Below are positions 37,610 to 47,884 of a stretch of 64,000 nucleotides of DNA, piece after piece. The first letter of the stretch is position 1. Each line of letters begins with the position of its first letter. A program made the position numbers and the translations under genes. This DNA comes from Gallibacterium anatis DSM 16844 = F 149 (lineage in GTDB: Bacteria; Pseudomonadota; Gammaproteobacteria; Enterobacterales; Pasteurellaceae): NCBI RefSeq assembly GCF_000379785.1, contig NZ_KB903726.1:1-64000 (forward strand), in the 5' to 3' direction. The notes under the pieces were generated by a model. That model was not told where the DNA came from and made no database searches. It was given only the letters and a program-made list of their open reading frames with translations.

Positions 37610-40192
37610 TTATTTAGCAACGAAACTGAGCAATTTGCCAGGCACATAAATCACTTTAACGATATTTAAACCGTCTAAGTGTTTTTGTACATTTTCATCC
37701 GCCATTGCTGCAGTTTTGATCTCTTCTTCGGAAGCACTTGCCGCAACAGTGATTTTTCCGCGAACTTTACCATTAACCTGAACTACAACCAATTTTTCTT
37801 CATCGACCATCGCCTGCTGATCGGCAACAACCCACGGCGCAAAATCAATATCATCTTGATTGCCGAGATCTTGCCATAATTGGAAGCAGATATGCGGCGT
37901 GATTGGATAAAGCATCTTAATCACCGCATTTAACGCCTCTTTCATTACCGCACGATCTTGCTCTTGCACCAATGGTGCTTTAGTGAGTTTATTCATTAAC
38001 TCCATAATGGCAGCAATGGCGGTGTTGAAAGTTTGACGACGACCAATATCATCGCTCACTTTAGCAATGGTTTTATGTAGATCACGACGTAATGCTTTTT
38101 GATCAGCGCTTAACGCTTTCGGATCAAGTTCAACAGTGGCCGGCTGTTGTAAATAATCATAAGTTAATTTCCACAAACGGCGTAAGAAGCGGTTAGCGCC
38201 TTCGACTCCGGATTCTTGCCATTCCAAAGTCATTTCTGCCGGAGAGGCAAACATCATAAATAGACGAACCGTATCCGCGCCATATTTTTCGACCATTTCT
38301 TGCGGATCGATACCGTTATTTTTCGATTTCGACATTTTGGTCATACCGGCGTGAACCAATTCGTGACCTTCAGGATCAACCGCTTTGATAATACGACCTT
38401 TTTCATCGCGAGTAATAGTCACTTTGGTTGGTGATACCCAAATACGTTCGTTTGTTTCTGAAGTGTAATAGAAGGCATCCGCCAACACCATTCCTTGACA
38501 TAAAAGTTTAGTTGCAGGTTCATCACAAGCAAGTAAACCGGCATCACGCAATAATTTATGATAGAAGCGGAAATAAAGCAGGTGCATTGTGGCGTGTTCA
38601 ATTCCACCAATATATTGATCCACCGGCAACCAATAATTCGCTTCTTCGCTGTTTAACATACCTTGTTGATATTGTGGGCAAGTATAACGAGCATAATACC
38701 AAGATGACTCCATAAAGGTGTCGAAAGTATCGGTTTCACGCAACGCAGGTTGACCGTTGTAAGTGGTCTTTGCCCAATTCGGATCGGCTTTAATCGGACT
38801 TTGCACTCCGTCCATTACCACATCTTCCGGCAACTCGACCGGCAAATCTGCTAGTGGCACCGGCACAACATCACCGTTTTCTAAGGTGAGCATCGGGATT
38901 GGTGTTCCCCAATAGCGTTGGCGAGAAACCCCCCAATCGCGTAAACGATAGTTCACTTGGCGTTTACCCACGCCCATCGCTTCCAATTTATCGGCAATGC
39001 CATTAAAAGCCTGTTCAAAATCTAAGCCATTGAATTCAGCGGAATTAATGGCAACACCGTGTTCAGTGTATGCGGCTTTGGATAGATCCAATTCTGAACC
39101 GTCAAGCGGTGCAATCACCGGTTTTAACGGTAAATGATATTTTTGCGCAAATTCATAGTCGCGTTGATCGTGTGCCGGCACAGCCATCACCGCACCGGTA
39201 CCGTAATGCATTAAAACGAAATTAGCGATCCAAACCGGCACAGCCTCACCGGTAATCGGGTGAAGTGCATAACGACCGGTAAACATCCCTTTTTTCTCCA
39301 TTGTCGCTAATTCCGCTTCTGCCACTTTGGTATTTCGGCATTCTTGGATAAATTGCGCTAATTCAGGATTATTTTTCGCAGCTTGTTCCGCCAGTGGATG
39401 TCCGGCGGCAACGGCAAGATAAGACACACCGTAGAACGTATCTGGACGGGTAGTATAAACGGTTACGGTTTCATCGCTATCTTGCATTTTAAAGGTAATT
39501 TCAACCCCTTCGGAACGACCAATCCAGTTGCGCTGCATCGCTTTTACTTGATCCGGCCATTCAGGCAACTGATCCAATCCTTGCAACAGTTGTTCGGCAT
39601 AATCGGTAATTTTGACAAACCATTGTGGGATCTCTTTTTGTTCCACCGGCGTATCACAGCGCCAGCAGCAACCGTCGTTTACCTGCTCATTTGCCAATAC
39701 GGTTTGGTCATTCGGACACCAGTTAACGGTAGAGGTTTTCTTATAAATTAACCCTTTTTTATATAATTCGGTGAAAAACCACTGTTCCCATTTGTAATAT
39801 TGAGGTTTACAGGTCGCAATTTCGCGATCCCAGTCATAACTGAAGCCCAACATCTTCAGTTGGTTTTTCATATATTCGATATTATCGTAAGTCCAAGTTG
39901 CCGGCGCTGCTTTATTTTTAATTGCTGCATTTTCTGCCGGTAAACCGAAAGCATCCCAACCGATAGGCTGCAATACATTTTTGCCGTTCATTCGTTGGTA
40001 ACGGGAAATAACATCGCCGATAGTGTAATTACGAACGTGCCCCATATGTAAACGACCGGAAGGATAAGGGAACATTGATAAGCAGTAATATTTTTCTTTG
40101 CTTGGATCGGGTTGAACTTTAAAGGTTTTATTATCTTGCCAGTATTTTTGAATACGACTCTCGACTAAGTCGGGACGATATTGTTCTTGCAT
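37610..40192 (-). CDS. leuS: Leucyl-tRNA synthetase
   Basis: 860 residues, the same as E. coli. The class I HIGH motif is in [16 protein letters not shown] (about 40-55), the editing domain holds the T-rich region and [10 protein letters not shown], and the KMSKS loop is [11 protein letters not shown] near residue 620. A zinc-type cysteine cluster [13 protein letters not shown] is also present. First gene of leuS-lptE-holA. Confidence 0.98.
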   Translation of the reverse strand: MQEQYRPDLVESRIQKYWQDNKTFKVQPDPSKEKYYCLSMFPYPSGRLHMGHVRNYTIGDVISRYQRMNGKNVLQPIGWDAFGLPAENAAIKNKAAPATWTYDNIEYMKNQLKMLGFSYDWDREIATCKPQYYKWEQWFFTELYKKGLIYKKTSTVNWCPNDQTVLANEQVNDGCCWRCDTPVEQKEIPQWFVKITDYAEQLLQGLDQLPEWPDQVKAMQRNWIGRSEGVEITFKMQDSDETVTVYTTRPDTFYGVSYLAVAAGHPLAEQAAKNNPELAQFIQECRNTKVAEAELATMEKKGMFTGRYALHPITGEAVPVWIANFVLMHYGTGAVMAVPAHDQRDYEFAQKYHLPLKPVIAPLDGSELDLSKAAYTEHGVAINSAEFNGLDFEQAFNGIADKLEAMGVGKRQVNYRLRDWGVSRQRYWGTPIPMLTLENGDVVPVPLADLPVELPEDVVMDGVQSPIKADPNWAKTTYNGQPALRETDTFDTFMESSWYYARYTCPQYQQGMLNSEEANYWLPVDQYIGGIEHATMHLLYFRFYHKLLRDAGLLACDEPATKLLCQGMVLADAFYYTSETNERIWVSPTKVTITRDEKGRIIKAVDPEGHELVHAGMTKMSKSKNNGIDPQEMVEKYGADTVRLFMMFASPAEMTLEWQESGVEGANRFLRRLWKLTYDYLQQPATVELDPKALSADQKALRRDLHKTIAKVSDDIGRRQTFNTAIAAIMELMNKLTKAPLVQEQDRAVMKEALNAVIKMLYPITPHICFQLWQDLGNQDDIDFAPWVVADQQAMVDEEKLVVVQVNGKVRGKITVAASASEEEIKTAAMADENVQKHLDGLNIVKVIYVPGKLLSFVAK

Positions 40193-40352
40193 AATAAAGT
40201 TGTCCTATGAGTACTGAAATTTGAAATGAAAAATGATATTAAAAAATGTGGTATAGAATAGCTTAAAATCTAGGTAATTAATAGAAATATTATTGGTATT
40301 GGCGCCGAATTTGAGTACACTTGCACTATGTTTTATGCACATCTCTTTCATT

Positions 40353-41069
40353 ATGCCGCAGGTTTTTGTTGTTTGGGGAAATATTCATCAATCTTATCCA
40401 TTTCACCTTTTGCCACCGATCCCATATCTAAGCACGATTTTTAAGCACACTTCAATGGCGTCTAATAAACAAAGGCAGCGCAAAATCGGTTATTTTTTAT
40501 TATGGAAATTATTGCAGCAGCTTGGGCAAGAACAGGTTTTTGCTCAAGGAATTGAAAAGGATCAACAGGGCAGACCGCATTTTAATGCACCGCAATTTGA
40601 TTTTAATTTAAGCCATTCCGGGGATTGGGTGGCAGTGATTTTAGTACAACGAGCGCATAATGAGTCGGTGGCAATTGATATTGAGCATCCATTGCGAGCA
40701 AGAAATTTTGAACGTTTATTGCATTATTATGCCTCAGAAACAGAAATAGCGTGGTGGCAATTGCAGCAAAAGCAGGATGAGGCTTTTTATTTGACCTGGT
40801 GCGCTCGTGAGGCGATTTTAAAAGCGAAAGGGCGGGGAATCGGTGCTATTTCAAAAGTGTTATTTGAGCCGGAAAATAGTTGTTTTTTTACCCAAGAGGC
40901 ACCAAACGGGCAACTTTTTTTTGCGCAGGAATTGCCTTTTTATTTAGCTTGCTTTGTACAAGGGAGTGGCACAATATCACACTGTTTTTGTTGGCAAGAA
41001 AAAACCGCGTCCTTGCTGCAACAGAAGGTAAAATTAAATCGTTATCGAGTGATTAATAGGAAATTGTAA
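40353..41069 (+). CDS. 4'-phosphopantetheinyl transferase (Sfp/AcpT-like)
   Basis: Moves phosphopantetheine from CoA to carrier proteins. Start uncertain: ATG 40353 (238 residues, [10 protein letters not shown]) looks most natural; ATG 40335 and an upstream TTG at 40293 are in frame, and none has a good ribosome-binding site. The family motifs are VAIDIEHP and, 45 residues on, [15 protein letters not shown]; the usual WxxKEA lysine is Arg here. It overlaps psiE by one base. Confidence 0.82.
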   Translation: MPQVFVVWGNIHQSYPFHLLPPIPYLSTIFKHTSMASNKQRQRKIGYFLLWKLLQQLGQEQVFAQGIEKDQQGRPHFNAPQFDFNLSHSGDWVAVILVQRAHNESVAIDIEHPLRARNFERLLHYYASETEIAWWQLQQKQDEAFYLTWCAREAILKAKGRGIGAISKVLFEPENSCFFTQEAPNGQLFFAQELPFYLACFVQGSGTISHCFCWQEKTASLLQQKVKLNRYRVINRKL

Positions 41070-41500
41070 TGACAGAAGAACAAATAAATAAATTGGATTC
41101 ACACGCTTTCGGGCGAAAATTTGCCGGAGTATTGCAGTGGATTTTAAATATTGCTTTGGTGGTATTGTCGGTAATTTTGGTGATTTTACTGGGCAAACAG
41201 ACATTTGAATTGGGGCAGATTATTGTGTTGAAGGCAAGTGACACCACGATTGCCTATGTGTTGGCGGAACGAATCGTGGTCTATTTTCTCTATTTTGAGT
41301 TTTTAGCTCTGATTGTGAAATATTTTACCGCCGGCTTCCATTTCCCATTACGTTATTTTTTATATATCGGAATTACGGCAATGATCAGGTTGATCATTGT
41401 CGATCACTCAAGTTCGCTAGGGACATTGGCGGTGGCAGCGGCGATTTTATTAATGGTGATTGCGCTGTTTTTAGCCAATGTCGCAGAGAAGAAAAATTAG
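41069..41500 (+). CDS. psiE: Phosphate-starvation-inducible PsiE family protein
   Basis: A 143-residue inner-membrane protein with four hydrophobic segments (about 20-42, 62-85, 92-108, 115-138). [22 protein letters not shown] is the conserved PsiE core (a 20-residue part is [20 protein letters not shown]). Function of PsiE is unknown. Its ATG shares a base with the upstream stop, so it is coupled to the transferase gene. Confidence 0.88.
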   Translation: MTEEQINKLDSHAFGRKFAGVLQWILNIALVVLSVILVILLGKQTFELGQIIVLKASDTTIAYVLAERIVVYFLYFEFLALIVKYFTAGFHFPLRYFLYIGITAMIRLIIVDHSSSLGTLAVAAAILLMVIALFLANVAEKKN

Positions 41501-41510
41501 GAGATTAAAA

Positions 41511-42143
41511 ATGTCAGACGATAAATTTATTCAACAATATGGGCAAAAAGATATTGAAATTGTCAGTGATGAGGTCGTATTTAAAGGCTTTTATACGATG
41601 AAACGGGTTAAATTTCGTCACAAACTTTTTTCCGGAGAAATGAGCGGTATTGTTACGCGAGAACTGCTTGCTAAAAATGAAGCTACAGCCGTCGTACTTT
41701 ATGATCCGCAACTGGATAATGTTGTTTTGGTCGAGCAAGTTCGGATTGGTGCGATTGATCCGAAATCGCCATCATCACCTTGGTTATTGGAATTAGTCGC
41801 AGGAATGATCGAAACCGGAGAACAGCCGGCAGGCGTTGCTGTTCGTGAAAGTGAAGAAGAGGCAGGCGTGCATTTAACTGAAGTAATGCCGATTATGCAA
41901 TTTTGGGATAGCCCGGGCGGAATGGCGGAGCGCATTCATCTTTTTGCCGGCAAAGTAGATTCAACCAAAGTGGGCGGTATTCACGGTTTAGCGGAAGAAA
42001 ATGAGGATATTCGCGTACACGTTGTCAGCCGAGCCACTGCTTACCAATGGTTGGAACAAGGCAGAATTGATAACGGTGTTGCTGTGATTGGGTTACAGTG
42101 GTTACAGTTGAACTATAAAAAATTGCAACAGAAATGGTGTTAA
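41511..42143 (+). CDS. nudF: ADP-ribose pyrophosphatase
   Basis: A 210-residue Nudix enzyme hydrolysing ADP-ribose to AMP and ribose-5-phosphate. Start set at ATG 41511 after TTAGGAGATT. The Nudix box is GMIETGEQPAGVAVRESEEE then AGV, and LFAGKVDSTKVGGIHGLAEE is typical. It is followed in many gammaproteobacteria, as here, by cpdA. Confidence 0.95.
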   Translation: MSDDKFIQQYGQKDIEIVSDEVVFKGFYTMKRVKFRHKLFSGEMSGIVTRELLAKNEATAVVLYDPQLDNVVLVEQVRIGAIDPKSPSSPWLLELVAGMIETGEQPAGVAVRESEEEAGVHLTEVMPIMQFWDSPGGMAERIHLFAGKVDSTKVGGIHGLAEENEDIRVHVVSRATAYQWLEQGRIDNGVAVIGLQWLQLNYKKLQQKWC

Positions 42144-42284
42144 ATTTGTGAACAAGTGAGCATTTTCTGAATAAAAAACAATAAAAAATGTGCGTAAACT
42201 AACACTTTTATAATTTAGCTGCTGACTTTTTTATGGAATTGTCTAAAGTAGAGATAGTAATTTGAATTAATGAAAGGAGACATT

Positions 42285-43112
42285 ATGTCAGATCTATTTC
42301 GTGACGAATCGGCTGGTGTAATAAAATTGCTCCAGGTAACGGACCCTCACCTGTTTGCAGATGAAGACGGTGAATTATTAGGTATTAATACCTTTGACAG
42401 TTTTCGACAGGTGTTGAGTGAGATAAAAAAATCCGGATTTGAGAGCAATTATATTCTTGCAACAGGGGATTTTGTGCAGGATAACAGTGAAGCGGGTTAT
42501 CACCGTTTCGTGAAAGAAATTGTGCAATTGGGCAAAAAAATCTTTTGGATTCCCGGTAACCACGATTTTCAACCGAAAATGGAAGCGGTGTTTGATCTTT
42601 ATAAAGCCGTTATTCAGCCGGAAAAACATCTGTTGTTGGGCGAGAGTTGGCAAGTGATTCTGTTGGATAGTCAGTTATATGGCGTGCCGCACGGAATGTT
42701 GAGCGAAGAAGAGTTGAAATGGCTGGAACAACGTTTATCACTTTATCCGGATCGGAACACTCTGATTGTATTGCATCACCATCTTTTGCCGACAAATTCA
42801 GCTTGGTTGGATCAGCATAATTTGCGCAATCCATATGATTTTTCTGAAATTTTGGCAAAATATAAAAACATTAAAGCGATAGTTTATGGGCATATTCATC
42901 AGGAAGTGAATGCGGTTTGGCAAGGCATTCCGGTGTTTGCAACGCCGTCCACCTGTATCCAATTTAAACCGGATTGTGCTTATTTCACCTTGGATAACCT
43001 ACAGCCGGGTTGGCGTGAAATCAGCTTATATCCTGATGGGCGTTTGGAAACTAAGGTACATCGCATTAAAGATAAAGTGTTTTTGCCGAAAGATAATATG
43101 AACGGCTATTAA
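42285..43112 (+). CDS. cpdA: 3',5'-cyclic AMP phosphodiesterase
   Basis: CpdA lowers cAMP, and so affects CRP and, in this family, CRP-S competence genes. Start set at ATG 42285 after AAAGGAGACATT (275 residues). Metallophosphatase motifs: QVTDPHLF (D-x-H), ATGDFVQDN, PGNHDF, LHHHLLP and YGHIHQEV. A 140-bp AT-rich leader separates it from nudF. Confidence 0.95.
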   Translation: MSDLFRDESAGVIKLLQVTDPHLFADEDGELLGINTFDSFRQVLSEIKKSGFESNYILATGDFVQDNSEAGYHRFVKEIVQLGKKIFWIPGNHDFQPKMEAVFDLYKAVIQPEKHLLLGESWQVILLDSQLYGVPHGMLSEEELKWLEQRLSLYPDRNTLIVLHHHLLPTNSAWLDQHNLRNPYDFSEILAKYKNIKAIVYGHIHQEVNAVWQGIPVFATPSTCIQFKPDCAYFTLDNLQPGWREISLYPDGRLETKVHRIKDKVFLPKDNMNGY

Positions 43113-43129
43113 CATTGAGGAGCGAGTAG

Positions 43130-43159
43130 GTGGTATTACGTTGTTTTTCGTAATACCAC
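43130..43159. terminator. hairpin at the cpdA/methyltransferase junction
   Basis: GTGGTATTACG (43130-43140) and CGTAATACCAC (43149-43159), 11-bp perfect arms, overlap the last codons of the minus-strand methyltransferase gene and follow cpdA by 18 bp. There is no clear T-run on either strand. It may still end both convergent transcripts. Confidence 0.4.
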
Positions 43160-43768
43160 TTGTTGCATTAAGCCCCAATGACAGAAATTACGCTGTTCGA
43201 TTTTAAGCGGTAAATCAGCAATCAGATCATTCAGACGTAAATTAATGGTTGTCCCTAACGCAGTTGTAATCCGATCAAAGCCGTTACGAACACAGGACGG
43301 TTGTTGATCATCAGCTAGAAACTTATCCCAAAGTGAAATCACGCCATTTGGTTTTAAAATGCGAACCGCTTCCGCCAGCAGTTGTTCCGGCGTGGAAGTT
43401 ACCGCTAAAATCAGGTGCATTATCACTAAATCGCAACTTTGATCCGGCAATCCACTTTGTTCCGCACGACCGACTTTGGTTTCAATCTGCCAAGGGTAAT
43501 TGTGCTTTTGAATTAACCTTTCCGCTTTTTGCAGCATTGACGGCGAGAAATCCACCAAGGTTAAGTGGCTTTTTTCAGATAATCTTGAGGCTAAATAGGG
43601 GATATCTAAACCGGTTCCGGCACCGGCGATATAGACCGATTGAGGCGCGTTCGACCAGATGTTATGTTGATCCAGAAGAGCAAACTGGCTTCTACGCATT
43701 CCATCGGCAGCTTGTAAAAAGAGATTATAAATTTTGCTGTAAATATCCCAACGTTGCGAAGAAGCCAT
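43136..43768 (-). CDS. Class I SAM-dependent methyltransferase
   Basis: A 210-residue Rossmann methyltransferase. Motif I is VYIAGAGTGLDIPYLA, the acidic strand is LTLVDFSPSMLQKAERLI, and motif IV/post-I is CDLVIMHLILAVTSTPEQLL. The layout resembles UbiE and phosphatidylethanolamine methyltransferases, but the substrate cannot be told. It starts 6 bp after the fadJ stop and is probably in the fadI-fadJ operon. Confidence 0.85.
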   Translation of the reverse strand: MASSQRWDIYSKIYNLFLQAADGMRRSQFALLDQHNIWSNAPQSVYIAGAGTGLDIPYLASRLSEKSHLTLVDFSPSMLQKAERLIQKHNYPWQIETKVGRAEQSGLPDQSCDLVIMHLILAVTSTPEQLLAEAVRILKPNGVISLWDKFLADDQQPSCVRNGFDRITTALGTTINLRLNDLIADLPLKIEQRNFCHWGLMQQVVLRKTT

Positions 43769-43773
43769 CTGTG

Positions 43774-45921
43774 TTACCTCTGCATAAGTTGTTGTTCCTG
43801 TTCGGCTTTATTCAGTAGCCAATCACAAGGCAGGAAGCGTTCACCGTAAAGTTTTACGTGATCATTCAATGCTTTAACAATTGAAATGGCACCGATATGT
43901 TCGATATAGGCATAAATGCCACCACGAAATTCCGGGAAGAATACGCCCAATACTGAAGCCATATTACCTTCATTCGGATCATTGATCACGCCCTCTTCCA
44001 AACAGCGAGCCGCCTCGTTGATCATCATCAGAATACAACGGCGAACCACCTGTTCGGATTCCAAATTATTTTCGGAAATGGTTTCCATCACATAGTAGAT
44101 ACTTTTATCCACCATAGAACGTTGACCGTTCTGTGAATGATAAAGATAAAAACCGCGCCGATTCTTGCTGCCTTTGCGTTGATCGCGGATTAAGTTGCCT
44201 AATTTTGCCGGCACGGCAAAACGCATTCCGTAGTGTCTTTCCAAACTTGGCAACATTTTAGCAAAAAGATCCAGACCAAAATCATCCAACATAGCCAATG
44301 GACCGATTTCAAAACCGAATTCCTGCAAAGCACGATCGATAAAATCAACCGCTTCGCCATCGCATAAGCAGTAAAAAGCTTCCAACAAATAAGGAATAAG
44401 AATGCGGTTGACAAAGAATCCCGGTTTATCGGAAACCAGAAGCGGAATTTTGCCTTGCTGAATGGCGAAGTGGATGGCTGTCGCAATCGTCTTTTCAGAT
44501 GTTTTTGGATGAGGAATAATTTCCAACATTTTACGGTTGGAAATTGGGGAAAAATAGTGGAAACCGATAACGTTTTCCGGACGATTGGCAACACTGGCGA
44601 TGTCCGCAATCGACAAGGTTGAGGTGTTAGTGGCGAAAATAGTATGTTCACTATAGAAGACTTCGCTCTCTTCTAAAACTTGCTGTTTAGTGGCTAAATC
44701 CTCATAAACCGCCTCAATGACAAAGTCGGCATCAGGTGCGGCTAAAAAGCGTTCACCACCGGAAATCAGATACATTAATTGTTGCATTTCACCGGAAGAT
44801 AACAATTTTTTGCCGACTTCCTGTTGTAATAATGAATGTGTTAAATGCAGTGCTTTGCTAATTCCGGAAGGATGTATGTCTTTGATTCTAACCGGAATTT
44901 TTGCATTTCGCACAGTAATGTAAGCAATGCCGGCACCCATAAAACCGCCACCGATAATGGCAAGTTTATTTACATCACGTACATTGTTTCCGCGCGCTTC
45001 ATATTGCAAACGCATTGCTCGTTTAGTCTGTTCAAGGCTGCGCAACACTTTGGAGTTATCGCTGTTAAACAAACTGATAAAGGCTTGGCGTTCCACTTCT
45101 AAACGCAATGGATGAGTTGGCTGTTTCAAAATTTCGATAATTTTTGCCATCGCCGGATAATTATCAATCGGCCCCAACCACTCTTTATTTTCGGCAGCAT
45201 CAAACAAAATGTGGCGGAAGAGCGGATTGTTATGCCAATATCCTTGAATTTGTTGCCAAAGTTTTGCAGTTTTTGAAAGTGTTTTTGCAACTAATGTCTT
45301 TTTACTGAAAAATTCAAAGGCGGTAGGTAACAATAAACTTTGCGGCACAACGTCATCGATACAATTTAATGATTGCATTGTATGTACATCAAATTTGTCA
45401 CCGGACAACAAAATAGAGAGGGCTTTCTTTAATCCAACGTGAGAAACCAACGCAGAAATCGCATCGGCGAAAGGTACAATACCGGAACGAACCTGCGGCA
45501 TTGCAAATTGTGTATTAATATCATCGGAAGCAATACGATATTGGAATGCCAAAGCTAACTCTAAACCAAGCCCGAAACAGGAGCCGTGAATTGCAGCCAC
45601 TGTTGGAAATGGTAATTGGCGAATGGTTTCCATTAAACGATGAATTTTATCCAAAAAGGCTTCCAATTCATTATCAGATTTCCCCATTAAACTATTAAGA
45701 TCAAAGCCCTGAATAAAATTATTTTTCTTGCTGGAATAAAAAATGAGACCTTTTGTTTCTTTCGGTAGATTGTTTAATAGTTGCAACATCTGATCGACAA
45801 ATTCTGCTGACAAGGTGTTACGTTTTTTATCGGTTACATTCACGATCAATGATGCAATCTGTTGATCATCTATTGATAGCGTAAATGGAGAATGTTGGGT
45901 ATTTTGCTGTAAAGTGTTCAT
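43774..45921 (-). CDS. fadJ: FadJ-like multifunctional protein, hydratase site altered
   Basis: Aligns along its 715 residues with E. coli FadJ, the alpha subunit of the anaerobic beta-oxidation complex. The crotonase domain (1-190) keeps Glu121 in GLGLELALA, but the second catalytic Glu of LPEVQLG is Gln143 (MPQVRSG), AGAD is QGFD, and the GSGG loop is FADA. The dehydrogenase domain (about 310-600) looks intact: IIGGGFMGAGIAYIT, NTSTLS, and His in IGFHYFSP. So 3-hydroxyacyl-CoA dehydrogenase activity is plausible and hydratase activity doubtful. Downstream of fadI, sharing one base. Confidence 0.88.
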   Translation of the reverse strand: MNTLQQNTQHSPFTLSIDDQQIASLIVNVTDKKRNTLSAEFVDQMLQLLNNLPKETKGLIFYSSKKNNFIQGFDLNSLMGKSDNELEAFLDKIHRLMETIRQLPFPTVAAIHGSCFGLGLELALAFQYRIASDDINTQFAMPQVRSGIVPFADAISALVSHVGLKKALSILLSGDKFDVHTMQSLNCIDDVVPQSLLLPTAFEFFSKKTLVAKTLSKTAKLWQQIQGYWHNNPLFRHILFDAAENKEWLGPIDNYPAMAKIIEILKQPTHPLRLEVERQAFISLFNSDNSKVLRSLEQTKRAMRLQYEARGNNVRDVNKLAIIGGGFMGAGIAYITVRNAKIPVRIKDIHPSGISKALHLTHSLLQQEVGKKLLSSGEMQQLMYLISGGERFLAAPDADFVIEAVYEDLATKQQVLEESEVFYSEHTIFATNTSTLSIADIASVANRPENVIGFHYFSPISNRKMLEIIPHPKTSEKTIATAIHFAIQQGKIPLLVSDKPGFFVNRILIPYLLEAFYCLCDGEAVDFIDRALQEFGFEIGPLAMLDDFGLDLFAKMLPSLERHYGMRFAVPAKLGNLIRDQRKGSKNRRGFYLYHSQNGQRSMVDKSIYYVMETISENNLESEQVVRRCILMMINEAARCLEEGVINDPNEGNMASVLGVFFPEFRGGIYAYIEHIGAISIVKALNDHVKLYGERFLPCDWLLNKAEQEQQLMQR

Positions 45922-47228
45922 TATTCGCTCTCCAAAATCATAGCACCACCAATGCCGCCCAAACCGCTTGAAGCAATAAGAGAACGTCCGCCTCCACGCT
46001 GTTTCAAAGCATATAACGATTGAATAATCAAACGTAAACTGCTGACCGCACGCGGATTACCATAGGCAAGAGAACCTCCCAAAATATTTAATTTACTCAT
46101 ATCGACCTGACCAATTGCGGCTGAACGATTAAGATGCTGCCGAGCAAAAGTTTCGGATTCAATCAGTTTTAGATTGGATAAAATTTGAGCTGAAGAGGTT
46201 TCGTGAATATCAATTAAATCAAGATCGGAAAGGCGCATATTGGCGTTTTGTAACACTTTTGCAATGGAATAGGTTACGCCGACAAACATATTTTTCCAAA
46301 CATCATTTGCAGTCATTGTATAGTGGCGAATATAACCAAGAATATTCAATCCTTCCGCTTTTGCGGTATGTTCATTCATCAGCAATACCGCCGCCGCGCC
46401 GTCGCACGAATGGGAAGTGTTCCAATCGGTGGCTGTGCCATAATTTTTACCATTAAAGGGTTTAAATTTTTGGTAAAACTCCGGTTTAACGTGTTTCTCA
46501 ATTTGATTATCGGAAACCACGAAATCTTTATAAGGAGGTGGAAAAGAAACCATTACCTGTTGGCGTAATTCACCGCTTTGCCACGCTTGATAGGCTAAGC
46601 GATGGGAGCGTGCTGCATATTCGTCTAACTCCTGACGGCTAAGATGAAAATCTTGCGCCATCTGTTCCGACACCGCAGAAAGAGAAAGTTGTGTTAAGGG
46701 ATCTTTTAAATTCAGTGCCTGCAATTTGAAATCTTGCCAAGTGATTTGACGTAACAGCCGATATTTTTCTTCATAGCTTTTTGCTGCCATAACATCTCTA
46801 AATAATTGAATTAAATGAGAGTTAAGACGAATTGGTGCATTGGATAAAGAGTCAGCGCCACCTGCTAATGCATAATGCGCATTTCCCATCAAAATACTGT
46901 TACTTAAATTGATTAGCACCTGTAATCCGGTCGGACAAGAGCTGCTGACAGTGTAAGATTGCGCTTTTGGCATATTTAATAAGAGCGATATTTCCCGGGA
47001 AAGATTAGGAATATCAGGATCTTGGATTACTTGTCCAAATACGACTTGCTCAATTTTATCTTTGGGAACGGCTAAACGGCTAAGTAATTCATTAGCGACC
47101 ATTGCGCCAAGATCTTTTGCCCGAGCCTCTTTAAATAGCGTATTTTTCTTAATAAACGGGGTGCGAATACCATCGACGACGGCGACCCGCGCACCTTTGG
47201 ATGTGGTTAAAACAGGTTGTTCAGACAT
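45921..47228 (-). CDS. fadI: FadI-like thiolase, catalytic His and Cys replaced
   Basis: A 435-residue thiolase aligning throughout with E. coli FadI. The acyl-accepting Cys98 in SSSCPTGLQVL is kept, as is IDIHE. However the GHP motif is GNP (Asn391 in GGSLAYGNPRAVSS), and the general-acid cysteine (TACAAGG in E. coli) is Ser421 in IASSGLGGIGG. Thiolases need both for condensation and cleavage. The protein may be a non-catalytic partner or have another acyl-CoA reaction. Frame and length are intact, so it seems to be maintained. Confidence 0.88.
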   Translation of the reverse strand: MSEQPVLTTSKGARVAVVDGIRTPFIKKNTLFKEARAKDLGAMVANELLSRLAVPKDKIEQVVFGQVIQDPDIPNLSREISLLLNMPKAQSYTVSSSCPTGLQVLINLSNSILMGNAHYALAGGADSLSNAPIRLNSHLIQLFRDVMAAKSYEEKYRLLRQITWQDFKLQALNLKDPLTQLSLSAVSEQMAQDFHLSRQELDEYAARSHRLAYQAWQSGELRQQVMVSFPPPYKDFVVSDNQIEKHVKPEFYQKFKPFNGKNYGTATDWNTSHSCDGAAAVLLMNEHTAKAEGLNILGYIRHYTMTANDVWKNMFVGVTYSIAKVLQNANMRLSDLDLIDIHETSSAQILSNLKLIESETFARQHLNRSAAIGQVDMSKLNILGGSLAYGNPRAVSSLRLIIQSLYALKQRGGGRSLIASSGLGGIGGAMILESE

Positions 47229-47370
47229 AGGAATACCAGCTGATGAATAAAAATAACGTGAAATTGTAACGCATTCTATACCAGAGCGCGATAACTGGGA
47301 ATAGGGACACTTTGTCTTTGTCTTTCAAATAGTGATTAGGTAGAATAATTACAAATTTTGAAGGATTTTA

Positions 47371-47853
47371 ATGATGACAAAAAAGAAAGTAACTAAAAAA
47401 GATAATACGATTGCTTTAAATAAAAGAGCAAGACACGATTATTTTATTGAAGATGAAGTGGAAGCTGGTTTGGCATTGCAAGGCTGGGAAGTGAAATCGC
47501 TCCGGGCTGGGAAAGCTAACATTGGTGACAGTTATGTGATTTTTCAAAACGGTGAAGCCTTTTTATTCGGGGCAAATATTACGCCGTTAAATGTTGCCTC
47601 TTCCCATATCGTTTGCGATCCGACTCGCACACGTAAATTGCTATTAAGCAAAAGAGAAATAGATTCTTTATTTGGTAAGTCAAATCGTGATGGTTATACC
47701 ATTGTCGCTTTATCGCTTTATTGGAAAAGTGCGTGGGCAAAAGTCAAAATCGGTATTGCTAAAGGTAAAAAACAACACGATAAACGCCAAGATATTAAAG
47801 AGAGAGAATGGAAGCTCACCAAAGATCGTATTATGAAAAATGCGGGAAGGTAG
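47371..47853 (+). CDS. smpB: SsrA-binding protein SmpB
   Basis: SmpB carries tmRNA to stalled ribosomes. 160 residues with [41 protein letters not shown] and the basic tail [19 protein letters not shown] (each quoted in part). ATG 47371 or 47374 may start it. The tmRNA gene itself was not found in this window; the lic cluster follows directly. Confidence 0.96.
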   Translation: MMTKKKVTKKDNTIALNKRARHDYFIEDEVEAGLALQGWEVKSLRAGKANIGDSYVIFQNGEAFLFGANITPLNVASSHIVCDPTRTRKLLLSKREIDSLFGKSNRDGYTIVALSLYWKSAWAKVKIGIAKGKKQHDKRQDIKEREWKLTKDRIMKNAGR

Positions 47854-47884
47854 AGTTATTTATAAATAATTTGAGAATATATTT

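Noticed and set aside
42144-42170. CRP site before cpdA (TGTGAACAAGTGAGCA)
   Set aside because: The right half-site differs from TCACA at two key bases, and it lies over 110 bp from the cpdA start.
44199-44651. 150-codon minus-strand frame within fadJ
   Set aside because: Alternative frame of fadJ, which aligns along its full length with a known family.
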